Below are positions 50,868-59,636 of a DNA stretch of 64,000 nucleotides, piece after piece; the first letter of the stretch is position 1; each line of letters starts with the position of its first letter. Source of the stretch: Bradyrhizobium guangdongense. Lineage in GTDB: Bacteria > Pseudomonadota > Alphaproteobacteria > Rhizobiales > Xanthobacteraceae. The notes under the pieces are model-generated. The model saw only the letters and a program-made list of their open reading frames with translations. It did no database searches and was not told the DNA's origin. A program made the translations under genes and the position numbers. The stretch covers positions 24,103 to 88,102 of the forward strand of contig NZ_PPPT01000090.1 in assembly GCF_006483445.1 (NCBI RefSeq), given 5' to 3'.

Positions 50868-53864
50868 ATGGCGGCTGAGGCGGCCGAAAAATCGGGAAAA
50901 GCGGCCCAAAGAGGCGCTGAAAAAAGCGCCCTCGCCGCGCGTCTTTCCCGTGAAATCACGGGTGAGGTCCTGTTCGACGCCTTCAGCCGCGGCCGCTATG
51001 CCACCGACGCCTCGTTCTACCAGATCATGCCGGTGGGCGTCGTGGTGCCCCGCAGCATGGACGAGGCGCTCCGCGCACTCGCGATCGGCCGGGACGATGG
51101 CCGGGTCGTCACCCCCCGGGGCGGCGGCACCTCGCAATGCGGGCAGACCGTCAATGACGGGCTGGTGATCGACTTCTCAAAACACCTCAACCACATCCTG
51201 TCGCTCGACGTCGAAGGCCGCACCTGCGTGGTCGAGCCCGGCATCGTGCTCGACGACCTCAACCGGCAACTGAGAAAACACGGGCTCTGGTTCCCGGTGG
51301 ACGTCTCCACCGCATCGCGCGCCACCATCGGCGGCATGGCCGGCAACAATTCCTGCGGCGGGCGCAGCTTGCGCTACGGCACCATGCGCGACAACACGCT
51401 GTCGATGGAGGCGGCGCTCGCGGACGGCACGCTGATGCAGTTCGGCGAAGTGCCGCGCGATCTCACGGATGTGAATGCGAGCGCAGATGCGCGCGCCCTG
51501 TTCCGCGACATGCTCGACCTCGGCGCACGCGAGGCCGATGAGATCGCGGAGCGGTTTCCGAAGGTTCAACGCCGCGTCGGCGGCTACAATCTCGACGCGC
51601 TGGTGCCGCGCAATGCGCCGAACAACATGGCGCATCTCCTGGTCGGCTCGGAAGGCACGCTCGCCTTCACCACCAGAGTCGAGCTGAAATTGTGGCCGGT
51701 GATCCGCAACAAGGTGCTCGGAGTCTGCCATTTCGGCAGCTTCTATGAAGCGATGGATGCCGCCCAGCACCTCGTCAAGCTCAAGCCGATCGCGGTCGAG
51801 CTCGTCGACCGCACCATGCTCGCGCTCGGCCGCGACATCGCGATGTTCAGGCCGATCATCTCTGCCGCCATCAAGGGCGATCCCGATGCCGTGCTGGTGG
51901 TCGAGTTCGCCGACGAAGATCAGGCCCAGAATCTTCAGCGCCTGAAGCAGCTCACCGAGCTGATGGGCGATCTCGGCTTCGGCTGGAACAACGACAAGCG
52001 CAAATGGGGCGGCGTGGTGGAGATATCAGAGCCCGCGCTGCAGAGCGGCATCGCCGATTTCCGCGCCGCCGGCCTCAACGTCATGATGTCGATGAAGGAG
52101 GCAGGCAAACCTGTCTCCTTTGTCGAGGACTGCGCCGTGCCGCTGCCGCACCTCGCCGATTACACCGCGCGGCTGAACGAGATCTTCGCCAGGCACGGCA
52201 CCCATGGCACGATGTATGCCCATGCCTCCGAAGGCTGCCTGCATGTGCGCCCCGTGCTGAATTTGAAGCTGGAGAAGGATGTGAGGGCGATGCGCGCCAT
52301 CGCGGAGGAAGCCTTCGCCATGGTGCGCGAGTACAAGGGCTCGCATTCCGGCGAGCATGGCGACGGCCTGGTGCGTTCCGAATTCCACGAAAGCATGTTC
52401 GGCCCGCGCCTCGTCGCCGACTTCAGGGAGGTGAAGCACCGCTTCGATCCCGGCAATGTTCTCAATCCGGGCAAGATCGTCGACGCACCCAAAATGGACG
52501 ACCGTTCGCTGTTTCGCTACAGCCCGGACTATCGCGTCGGTGAGTTCAAGACCAGGCTCGACTGGTCCGCTTATCCCGGCGCCGGCGCCGGCTTCCAGGG
52601 CGCGGTCGAGATGTGCAACAACAACGGCGCCTGCCGCAAGCTCGAGGGCGGCGTGATGTGCCCGTCCTATCGCGCGACCCGCAACGAGCAGGATGTCACG
52701 CGCGGCCGCGCCAACACGCTGCGGCTCGCGATCTCCGGCCAGTTGGGCCCGGACGCGCTGACCTCGGACGCCATGATGGAGACGCTGAAGCTATGCGTGT
52801 CCTGCAAAGCGTGCCGGCATGAATGCCCGACCGGCGTCGACATTGCCAAGATGAAGATCGAGGTGCTGGCTGCCCGCGTTGCGTCGCATGGCCTCACGTT
52901 GCGCGACCGGCTGGTCGGCTATCTCCCGCGCTACGCTGGCCTCGCCGCACGACTTGCGCCCTTGGCAAATCTGCGCAACCAGAGCCCGCTGTTGCGAAAA
53001 CTGTTCGAGCGCTTTGCCGGCATCAGTGCACGCCGTAAGCTCCCCGCCTTCCGCAGCGATGTATTCACGGCGCCGGCAGACGTAATCGGACCCGCCGATG
53101 GCCGCGAGATTGTGCTGTTCGCCGACACCTTCAACCGCATCTATGAGCGCGAAAACCTCGACGCCGCGCTGCGCGTGCTGGTCGCGGGCGGCTATCGCGT
53201 GCATCTGCCAAAGCCAGCGAACGGCACGCGGCCGTTGTGTTGCGGCCGCACCTTCCTCTCGGCGGGCCTCGTCGACGAGGCGAAGGCGGAGCTCGACCGG
53301 CTGGTCAAGACCTACGCGCCGTTTGCCGCGCGCGGTGTGCCCATCGTCGGGCTCGAGCCGAGTTGCCTCCTGACGCTGCGCGACGAGCTGATGTCGCTGC
53401 GCAAGGACGACGACGCCAGGGCGGTCAGCGCGCACGCCCTCACCTTCGAGGAATTTTTGGTGCGCGAGGCGGAAGCCGGCCGGCTGCAACTGCCGCTCGG
53501 TGCCGTCGCCGACAAGGCCGTGGTCCACGGCCACTGCCACCAAAAATCATTCGGCGCCTTCAAGCCGGTCGAGCAGGTTCTGCGCCTCGTGCCAGGCTTG
53601 GAGGTCAAGACCATCGAGTCGAGCTGCTGCGGCATGGCCGGCGCGTTCGGCTATGGCGCTGACACCTACGACGCCTCGATGGAGATGGCCGAGCTGTCGT
53701 TGTTGCCCGCCGTGCGCGCTGCGGAGCCGGCGACACTGGTCGTCGCCGACGGCACCTCCTGCCGCCATCAGATTTACGACGGCACGACGCGCGACGCGCT
53801 TCATGTCGCGCGCGTGCTGGCGATGAGCCTCGACCGCGCCAAACCAATTTCACCCGCCAGCTAA
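50868..53864 (+). CDS. YdiJ-like FAD-linked and Fe-S oxidoreductase
   Basis: 998 residues. The FAD-binding PCMH domain (about 50-280) has VVTPRGGGTSQCGQTVNDG and GNNSCGGRSLRYGTMRDN. The C-terminal FAD-oxidase domain extends to about 540 with YKGSHSGEHGDG. A Cys-rich part follows: EMCNNNGACRKL...MCPSY, CVSCKACRHECPTG (about residue 643), then CCG-domain motifs LCCGRTFLSAG and SSCCGMAGAFG. The architecture equals E. coli YdiJ (D-2-hydroxyacid dehydrogenases such as D-2-hydroxyglutarate dehydrogenase). Beside the serine-glyoxylate enzyme, glycolate or another 2-hydroxyacid is a plausible substrate. Confidence 0.9.
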   Translation: MAAEAAEKSGKAAQRGAEKSALAARLSREITGEVLFDAFSRGRYATDASFYQIMPVGVVVPRSMDEALRALAIGRDDGRVVTPRGGGTSQCGQTVNDGLVIDFSKHLNHILSLDVEGRTCVVEPGIVLDDLNRQLRKHGLWFPVDVSTASRATIGGMAGNNSCGGRSLRYGTMRDNTLSMEAALADGTLMQFGEVPRDLTDVNASADARALFRDMLDLGAREADEIAERFPKVQRRVGGYNLDALVPRNAPNNMAHLLVGSEGTLAFTTRVELKLWPVIRNKVLGVCHFGSFYEAMDAAQHLVKLKPIAVELVDRTMLALGRDIAMFRPIISAAIKGDPDAVLVVEFADEDQAQNLQRLKQLTELMGDLGFGWNNDKRKWGGVVEISEPALQSGIADFRAAGLNVMMSMKEAGKPVSFVEDCAVPLPHLADYTARLNEIFARHGTHGTMYAHASEGCLHVRPVLNLKLEKDVRAMRAIAEEAFAMVREYKGSHSGEHGDGLVRSEFHESMFGPRLVADFREVKHRFDPGNVLNPGKIVDAPKMDDRSLFRYSPDYRVGEFKTRLDWSAYPGAGAGFQGAVEMCNNNGACRKLEGGVMCPSYRATRNEQDVTRGRANTLRLAISGQLGPDALTSDAMMETLKLCVSCKACRHECPTGVDIAKMKIEVLAARVASHGLTLRDRLVGYLPRYAGLAARLAPLANLRNQSPLLRKLFERFAGISARRKLPAFRSDVFTAPADVIGPADGREIVLFADTFNRIYERENLDAALRVLVAGGYRVHLPKPANGTRPLCCGRTFLSAGLVDEAKAELDRLVKTYAPFAARGVPIVGLEPSCLLTLRDELMSLRKDDDARAVSAHALTFEEFLVREAEAGRLQLPLGAVADKAVVHGHCHQKSFGAFKPVEQVLRLVPGLEVKTIESSCCGMAGAFGYGADTYDASMEMAELSLLPAVRAAEPATLVVADGTSCRHQIYDGTTRDALHVARVLAMSLDRAKPISPAS

Positions 53865-53876
53865 GGATCAAATGAC

Positions 53877-54305
53877 ATGGCCGAACTCACCCTCGACACC
53901 GCCCGCAAGATTCTCGACGCCGCCTTCGTCAAGGCCGGCCAGCTCAAGCTGAAGCCGCTGGTCGTCACCATTCTGGACGCTCGCGGCGTCATCAAGCTTG
54001 CGGCAGCGCAGGATGGCACCAGCCTGATGCGCGCCGAGATCGCGCACGGCAAGGCCTATGGCGCGCTCGCGCTCGGCCTCGGCTCGCGCGCGCTGTTCCA
54101 GCGTGCACAGGAGCAGCCTTATTTCGTCGATGCCGTGAACACGCTTGCGAAGGGCGCACTCGTCCCCGTGCCCGGCGGCGTGCTGATCCAGGACGGCACC
54201 ACGCTGCTCGGCGCCGTCGGCGTCTCCGGCGACACGTCAGACAATGACGAGGCCTGCGCCATCGCCGGCATCGAGGCCGCCGGCCTGAAGGCGAACGCGG
54301 GCTGA
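53877..54305 (+). CDS. GlcG/HbpS family protein
   Basis: 142 residues, 12 bases after the FAD/Fe-S gene. The whole length matches the GlcG/HbpS domain (LTLDTARKILDAAFVKAG, VTILDARGVIKL, PGGVLIQDGTTLLGAVGVSGDTSDNDE). Members accompany glycolate oxidase (GlcG) or bind haem (HbpS). The genetic pairing supports a link to 2-hydroxyacid oxidation. No signal peptide. Confidence 0.9.
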   Translation: MAELTLDTARKILDAAFVKAGQLKLKPLVVTILDARGVIKLAAAQDGTSLMRAEIAHGKAYGALALGLGSRALFQRAQEQPYFVDAVNTLAKGALVPVPGGVLIQDGTTLLGAVGVSGDTSDNDEACAIAGIEAAGLKANAG

Positions 54306-54330
54306 TTGGCCGCGCATCTCGCCCTCAGCG

Positions 54331-56607
54331 ATGAACGGCCTCCCCAACGCAGCGACGCCTGTTGTCGCGATGCTCTGCACGCGCGGCATGGAGGCGTTCC
54401 TGCAAAATGCGCTGACGGGGATGCTGCGGGCGGGCATTGCGCCGAGCCAAATCCTGGTCGCCTGCCCACTGAGCGCCGAGGACGGCGTCCGGCGCGCGGT
54501 GTCCGGACATTCGCCCGATATCGCGGTGCTGCCGGATGAATCGCTGCCGACGACGACCGACGATGCCTATGTCGGCTTCGGTTCGGCGCCCTTCAGCGAT
54601 ATCTCCTGGGCAAAGATCGCGCTGATCCGGCGCCTGATCGATCAGCATGAGCACATCGTCTACGCCGATCTCGACATCGGCTGGCTGCGCGATCCGCTGC
54701 CCTACCTCGCGGAGGTCGCGCGCCAATATCCGATCGCATTCCAGACCGAAGGGCTGCCACGCTTTCCGCCTGCCATCTGCTGCGGGTTCATCTCGCTGCG
54801 ACGGTCAGCCCGAACCATTGAGCTGCTCGACACGCTGCTGGCGCAAAGCCGCCAGAGCGATCACGGCAAGCGGATCGACGACCAGGCCGCCTGCCAGCAG
54901 CTCATCGCCCGCGACGCGACCTGGCTGAAGGACATCTACTTCCTGCCGGAGACGCTATTCGTCAACGGCCTCGGCTATCCCATCCTGCAGCAGGCGGTCG
55001 CGCCTGTTACGATGGAGCACGAGCTGCAGCCCTATCTGTTCCATGCCAACTGGACCGTCGGCCTGGAGAGCAAGCGCAAGCTGCTCGCCGCGGTGCATTG
55101 CTGGTTCGTCGACGACTACACGACGTCCGATATTCCCACGACCGCGCCGGCCACCAGCGCACCCATCGTCGCGGTGCTCTATCCAGTGTTTGACGTGCGC
55201 GGCGACGTCGCCGACCACCTCCGCGCTTGGATCGATCGTCAGGTGCAGATTGCGCCAGAGCAGTTTCAGATCGTCATCGCCGCGAGCACGGAAACGGCAC
55301 TCGACGAGGCCGCGTTGCGGCGCCTGCTTCGTCCCGGGGACCTGCTGGTGAGAGTCCCCAATGCCCGAGAGGACACCGAGCTCTGGAACGCCGCCGCAAG
55401 CACGGCGGCCGCGTCATGGCTCCTGTTCGTCGAAGCACACGGCCAGCCAGAAAGCGACGCGCTTTCGGCACTGACGGCATGGATCGCAGCCAATCCGGAC
55501 AAGCGCGCCTGCAATTTCCAGATCCGGAATCCAGACGACTACCGCGTCGCCCGCCTGATGAAGCGCTGGTTCGCGCAGATCCAACGGGGTTGGGCGCAGC
55601 CGACCACATGGCAGCGGCTGCATCGCACCGCCTTCGCCTTGCGCCGCGACGTGTTCGACCGCGTGGGGCCGATCGATCGCTTCGGCCAGTTCGGTCCGCC
55701 CCTGCTCTCGGCCCGGCTGCATCAGCGCAACATCGCGATTGCGACGCTGCCCCATTCGGGATTGCTGCACGAAGACTCGCCGGACATCGCCGTCCACATC
55801 GACGACACCGCCAATTATGCACGAGGTGAGCTTTCCGCGCGCGCGGCCGCAAGCGATGCCGAATTTTTCGAAACCTATTTCGGTCCGTCGCCGTTCCACG
55901 GCACCGCCCCGATCGTCCCGGCCCGCGCTGCCCTGCGTCTTTCGCTCGGTCTCCTGACTGCCACATGGCGGCATCCCGGTGCCGCCCCCACCCTGCTGCG
56001 CCAGGCGTTGCGTCTCCTGCCCTCGCTCGTCCCGCTGCGCCTGCGGCGGGCCTGGTTGACGGCGATGATCCGGCTCAACACCTTTCTGCTCATGCACCTG
56101 CCGTCGTCGGGTGCGCTGACCTGGACGCTGTTCAGCGACTCGCATGGCTACATCGTCCGCGCCGAACAGATGACATGGATGGCGGACAATGCACCGCCTC
56201 CGATCGTGCAGAGCCGGGACATCGGCGCGGTTGCGCTGACCCGGCACGCGATCACCGGCCTGCATGCGCTGGAATTTGTCGACGGCGACGCACTGCGCTG
56301 GACCCATCCCGCTTGCCTCCTCCGCCTCGCCGCCGGCCGCAAGCTGACCATAAAGCTCGAGACACGAAACCTGCGTCCGGGACTCGAGCCGCATCATCTC
56401 GAGGCCATCATGCCCGGTGGCAAGCCGGTAACGATCGAGGTCGACGGCACAGGCGGGTTGTCATTGCGCCTGGAAACTCCGTCGACGGCTTCTGGTATCG
56501 CCGACCTCGTGCTGATCGCGTCGGAACTAGTCGAGCCGGCCGTTGCCAATCGACCCGTCCGCCGCCTCGGCCTGCCGCTGTTCGGCATCACCGCCGAATT
56601 CGGCTAG
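54331..56607 (+). CDS. Two-domain glycosyltransferase-like protein
   Basis: 758 residues. The N-terminal ~260 residues resemble nucleotide-diphospho-sugar transferases (PF03407 type), with the DxD site in YADLDIGWLRDPLPYL (about residue 113) and QTEGLPRFPPAICCGFISLR. A second domain (about 275-500) has GT2-like features (WNAAASTAAASWLLFVEAHGQPE), followed by helices with Leu/Arg-rich stretches (560-620) and a beta-rich end domain. The fusion is unusual. It probably glycosylates a surface glycan or protein. It is downstream of, but not obviously linked to, the 2-hydroxyacid genes. Confidence 0.7.
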   Translation: MNGLPNAATPVVAMLCTRGMEAFLQNALTGMLRAGIAPSQILVACPLSAEDGVRRAVSGHSPDIAVLPDESLPTTTDDAYVGFGSAPFSDISWAKIALIRRLIDQHEHIVYADLDIGWLRDPLPYLAEVARQYPIAFQTEGLPRFPPAICCGFISLRRSARTIELLDTLLAQSRQSDHGKRIDDQAACQQLIARDATWLKDIYFLPETLFVNGLGYPILQQAVAPVTMEHELQPYLFHANWTVGLESKRKLLAAVHCWFVDDYTTSDIPTTAPATSAPIVAVLYPVFDVRGDVADHLRAWIDRQVQIAPEQFQIVIAASTETALDEAALRRLLRPGDLLVRVPNAREDTELWNAAASTAAASWLLFVEAHGQPESDALSALTAWIAANPDKRACNFQIRNPDDYRVARLMKRWFAQIQRGWAQPTTWQRLHRTAFALRRDVFDRVGPIDRFGQFGPPLLSARLHQRNIAIATLPHSGLLHEDSPDIAVHIDDTANYARGELSARAAASDAEFFETYFGPSPFHGTAPIVPARAALRLSLGLLTATWRHPGAAPTLLRQALRLLPSLVPLRLRRAWLTAMIRLNTFLLMHLPSSGALTWTLFSDSHGYIVRAEQMTWMADNAPPPIVQSRDIGAVALTRHAITGLHALEFVDGDALRWTHPACLLRLAAGRKLTIKLETRNLRPGLEPHHLEAIMPGGKPVTIEVDGTGGLSLRLETPSTASGIADLVLIASELVEPAVANRPVRRLGLPLFGITAEFG

Positions 56608-57296
56608 ACGCGGCAGGCCACCGGCTACGATCCCTTGTGTTGCCCGACGGGCAAATCACGCCAGATACGGGTCTACGTGACTTCGCAAAATATTCCGATT
56701 TACCGAATATTCAATTTGAACTACATCCAACTCACCCCGGCCCGCCAAAAGGGACGTTTCGCGATCGTCACGAACCGTAGGCCGGGGTGCGGTGGACGCG
56801 GTAGCGCCAGCGCGTGACGCAGATGGCAGGGCGGAGAGATCCGTGAGCCGTCGCGATCCGCGGAATCGACACGGCGCGGTCACAGCGTTCATTGCCGGCT
56901 TCGAGGGCGAGCACGCGCAAGCTTTCGAATGTCCGGTGAGGGACGCCCGCGGACGGCAAAAGCGTGTGGTCCTGGCGCCCGAAGTCTGGCGCCAAGTTCT
57001 GTGGTGATGGAGCGGTCCGACCGGAAGCGCACATCAGTCATCGGCAGGACGACGGGGGCAATAGAGCACCGCTCCCCGGGGAGAGCGCGCCATAAGCCGT
57101 TAAAACCATCCGCGCAGGGAAGGCCGGGAGCCCGGCCAACACCTGTGGTCACCCCGCGTGCGTTTTGTCGCGTGCGGATCGTGGGTGCCAGCCGGCGCCC
57201 GGCCTTCCCAGCGCCCTCTGTTGCAAGAGAGCGCGAAACGGCAAGCCAAAACCCGGGCACGAAATGCCGCGGGAGCATGATGTCATGTCCGCTTTC
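56608..57296. repeat. Dispersed Bradyrhizobium-type repeat region, no intact gene
   Basis: 689 bases. Palindrome TTGCCCGACGGGCAA (56640-56654) and inverted AATATTC/GAATATT (56689-56711) open the region. The remainder (about 56720-57290) carries short ORFs on both strands without starts or RBS, reading like the degenerate repeat often mis-annotated as small hypothetical proteins in Bradyrhizobium (for example RPAKRDVSRSSRTVGRG across 56741-56790). It also has inverted GGAAGGCCGGG/CCCGGCCTTCC arms (57118-57128, 57198-57208). Probably the remains of a repetitive element. Confidence 0.6.
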
Positions 57297-58079
57297 TTAC
57301 CGCCCGGGCCAGGTCGGCTTGCGCTTCTCGCTGAAGGCTCGCAGGCCTTCCTTCGCGTCCTCCGTCATCGCCAGCAGCGCGATCTGACTTTCGGTGTAGG
57401 CGATGCTCTCGTCAAAGGACATCGAGGCGATCGCGCGCATCGCATATTTGCCGCGGCGGATCGCGGTCGGGGATTTGTCGACGATGCGGCCGATCAGCCA
57501 GTCGACCTTTGCGTCGAGCTCGGCTGCCGGCACGACGTAGTTGAGCAGGCCAGCGGCTTGCGCCGCTCTGGCGTCGAACGGCTCGCCGGTCAGCGCCCAT
57601 TCGTTGACGAGGCGCGGCGGCGCGATGTTCTGCAGCAGGCTCAAAACCTGCATCGGAAACACACCGACCTTGACCTCGGGCAGGCCGAAGATGACGTTGT
57701 CGGCCGCAACCGCCATGTCGGTCATGCACAGCAGCCCCATGCCACCGGCCATGCAGACGCCGCCGACGCGTGCGATCGCCGGCTTGGTCGCGTTCTGCGA
57801 CAGCCGCAACAGATCGGCATAGTCGACATTGGGCTTTGCATAATCCATCGCGAAAGCGGCGCCCGAATTCTGCAGATCGGCGCCGGCGCAGAACGCCTTC
57901 TCGCCCGCCCCCGTCAGCACGATGACGCGGACGTCCTTGTCGTCATGCGCGTCGCGATAGCCCTTCGTGATCCCAGCGATCACGTCGCCGTTCAGCGCGT
58001 TGCGCTTCTCCGGCCGATTGATCGTGATCCAAAGTGCCTGCCCGCGCCTTTCGGTGATGACGCTCGTATTCTCGGCCAT
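57297..58079 (-). CDS. Enoyl-CoA hydratase/isomerase family protein (second)
   Basis: 260 residues from the ATG at 58079, with GGGAG upstream. Crotonase motifs are ITINRPEKRNALNGDV, KAFCAGADLQNSG (oxyanion hole), GGVCMAGGMGLLCMTDMAVA and FGLPEVKVGVFPMQV, the last with a Glu in the catalytic position. It ends WPGR. It shares only family-level similarity with the 48636 gene. It stands alone, divergent from the caspase-like gene. Confidence 0.92.
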   Translation of the reverse strand: MAENTSVITERRGQALWITINRPEKRNALNGDVIAGITKGYRDAHDDKDVRVIVLTGAGEKAFCAGADLQNSGAAFAMDYAKPNVDYADLLRLSQNATKPAIARVGGVCMAGGMGLLCMTDMAVAADNVIFGLPEVKVGVFPMQVLSLLQNIAPPRLVNEWALTGEPFDARAAQAAGLLNYVVPAAELDAKVDWLIGRIVDKSPTAIRRGKYAMRAIASMSFDESIAYTESQIALLAMTEDAKEGLRAFSEKRKPTWPGR

Positions 58080-58223
58080 GGTCTGCTCCCGTTTGACGCC
58101 ATTTGCGGCAGCACGCCCCGCCGGTGCAAGTGCAATTTGCGACATCGCGAGCGGCCTAGCGCCTTGGCACAAGTTCGAGCGGTCGCTATCCTGAGCGCGG
58201 ATTTCATCACCGAAGAGCTATTC

Positions 58224-59636
58224 ATGCGGACCGCCGTCGCGTTGTTGCTGACAGGCTTGATTGCCGTTCTCGCCGGCACCGAGGGCCGGGCCGCCGATCC
58301 GTCGCGGATCGCGCTCGTGATCGGCAATGCAAAATATCCCGACAACGAGGTCGTCCTGACGGACGCCGCCAACGACACCCAGGACGTCTCCGACGAGCTG
58401 AAGCGGGACGGCTTTGCGGTCGACCGGCAGAACAACCTCACCGGCGACGGCATGCGCCAGGCGCTCGACCGCTTCTATGGCAGGATCACGCCGGGCGCGA
58501 TGGCGCTGATCTTCTTCGACGGCTTTGGCATCCAGTCCAACCGGCAGACCTATCTGCTGCCGGTCGACGCACAGGTCTGGACCGAGCCCGACGTCTCACG
58601 CGACGGCTTTGGCCTCGAGGCGATCCTGGCCGAGATGAACAGCCGCGGCGCCGGCGTCAAGATCGCGATCATCGACGCCTCCCGGCGCAACCCGTTCGAA
58701 CGGCGCTTCCGCCGCTATTCCGCCGGCCTCGCGCCTGTGATCACGCCCAACAATTCGATCGTGATCTATTCAACCGCGCTCGGCTCCGTCGTCAGCACGG
58801 CCAGGAACGACCGCAGCCTGTTCGTCACCGAGTTGCTGCGCGAGATCCGGACCCCGAATGTCAGCGCTGAACAGGCGCTGACCAACACCAAGAACGGGGT
58901 GGTGCGGGCGACCAACCAGGAGCAGGTGCCATGGCTGACGTCGTCGCTGACGTCGGAGTTTTCCTTCGCAGCACTGAGCACGCGGCCGCCCGACAGCAAG
59001 CCCGGAGACCAGACGCAGAAACAGGAACCACAAAAGCAAGAACCGCAGAAACCAGAACCGCAGAAGCAGGAGCCGCCAAAGCAGGTCTGCGAGGCACCGA
59101 AGCCGAACAGTCCGCCGGGTGCGGACGATCTCGCCAAAGACCCTGTCATCGCGGACCTCACCCGCAAGATCGCGGCGAACGCCAAGGACGGCAACGCGCG
59201 CTACAAGCGCGGCCAGGTCTATGCGATCAGGCACGCCTATCCGCAGGCCATGGCCGACTTCGACGCGGTGATCAAACTCAATCCGAAGGACGCGGAAGCG
59301 CTGAACAACCGCTGCTGGACGCGGGCTGCGATCGGCGATCTCCAGGTCGCGCTCGCCGATTGCAATCAGGCGCTTCAACTCAATCCGGGGCTGACCGATG
59401 CGCTCGACAGCCGCGGGCTCGTGAACCTCAAGCTCGGCAAGACGACGGAGGCTATCAAGGACTATTCGGACGCGATCCAGCGCAACCCGCGCTCGTCCTC
59501 GTCACTGTTCGGCCGCGGCGTCGCGACCCGCAAGAGCGGCGGCGACGGCTCAGCCGACATCGCGCTCGCAAAATCGATGGACCCCAACATTGCCAGGGAG
59601 TTTGCGGGCTATGGTGTGACGGAGTGCGTGCCTTAA
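58224..59636 (+). CDS. Exported caspase-fold (pseudo-protease) protein with TPR repeats
   Basis: 470 residues from the ATG at 58224, signal peptide MRTAVALLLTGLIAVLAGTEGRAA. A caspase-like (C14) domain spans about 26-250 (RIALVIGNAKYPD; KIAIIDASRRNPF). The catalytic His in the usual YYAGHG is Phe101 (FFDGFGIQ), and the catalytic Cys in DACR is Ser153 (DASR), so proteolysis is not expected. A Gln/Lys/Pro/Glu linker (about 264-290) joins three TPR-like repeats (KRGQVYAIRHAYPQAMADFDA, LNPKDAEALNNRCW, LNPGLTDALDSRGL). It may act as a scaffold or binding protein in the periplasm. Its stop shares TTAA with the convergent gene. Confidence 0.87.
   Translation: MRTAVALLLTGLIAVLAGTEGRAADPSRIALVIGNAKYPDNEVVLTDAANDTQDVSDELKRDGFAVDRQNNLTGDGMRQALDRFYGRITPGAMALIFFDGFGIQSNRQTYLLPVDAQVWTEPDVSRDGFGLEAILAEMNSRGAGVKIAIIDASRRNPFERRFRRYSAGLAPVITPNNSIVIYSTALGSVVSTARNDRSLFVTELLREIRTPNVSAEQALTNTKNGVVRATNQEQVPWLTSSLTSEFSFAALSTRPPDSKPGDQTQKQEPQKQEPQKPEPQKQEPPKQVCEAPKPNSPPGADDLAKDPVIADLTRKIAANAKDGNARYKRGQVYAIRHAYPQAMADFDAVIKLNPKDAEALNNRCWTRAAIGDLQVALADCNQALQLNPGLTDALDSRGLVNLKLGKTTEAIKDYSDAIQRNPRSSSSLFGRGVATRKSGGDGSADIALAKSMDPNIAREFAGYGVTECVP

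Noticed and set aside
56792..57007. 71-residue ORF in the repeat island
   Set aside because: It matches the style of repeat-derived spurious ORFs, has a poor start context and no upstream RBS. It is treated as part of the repeat.
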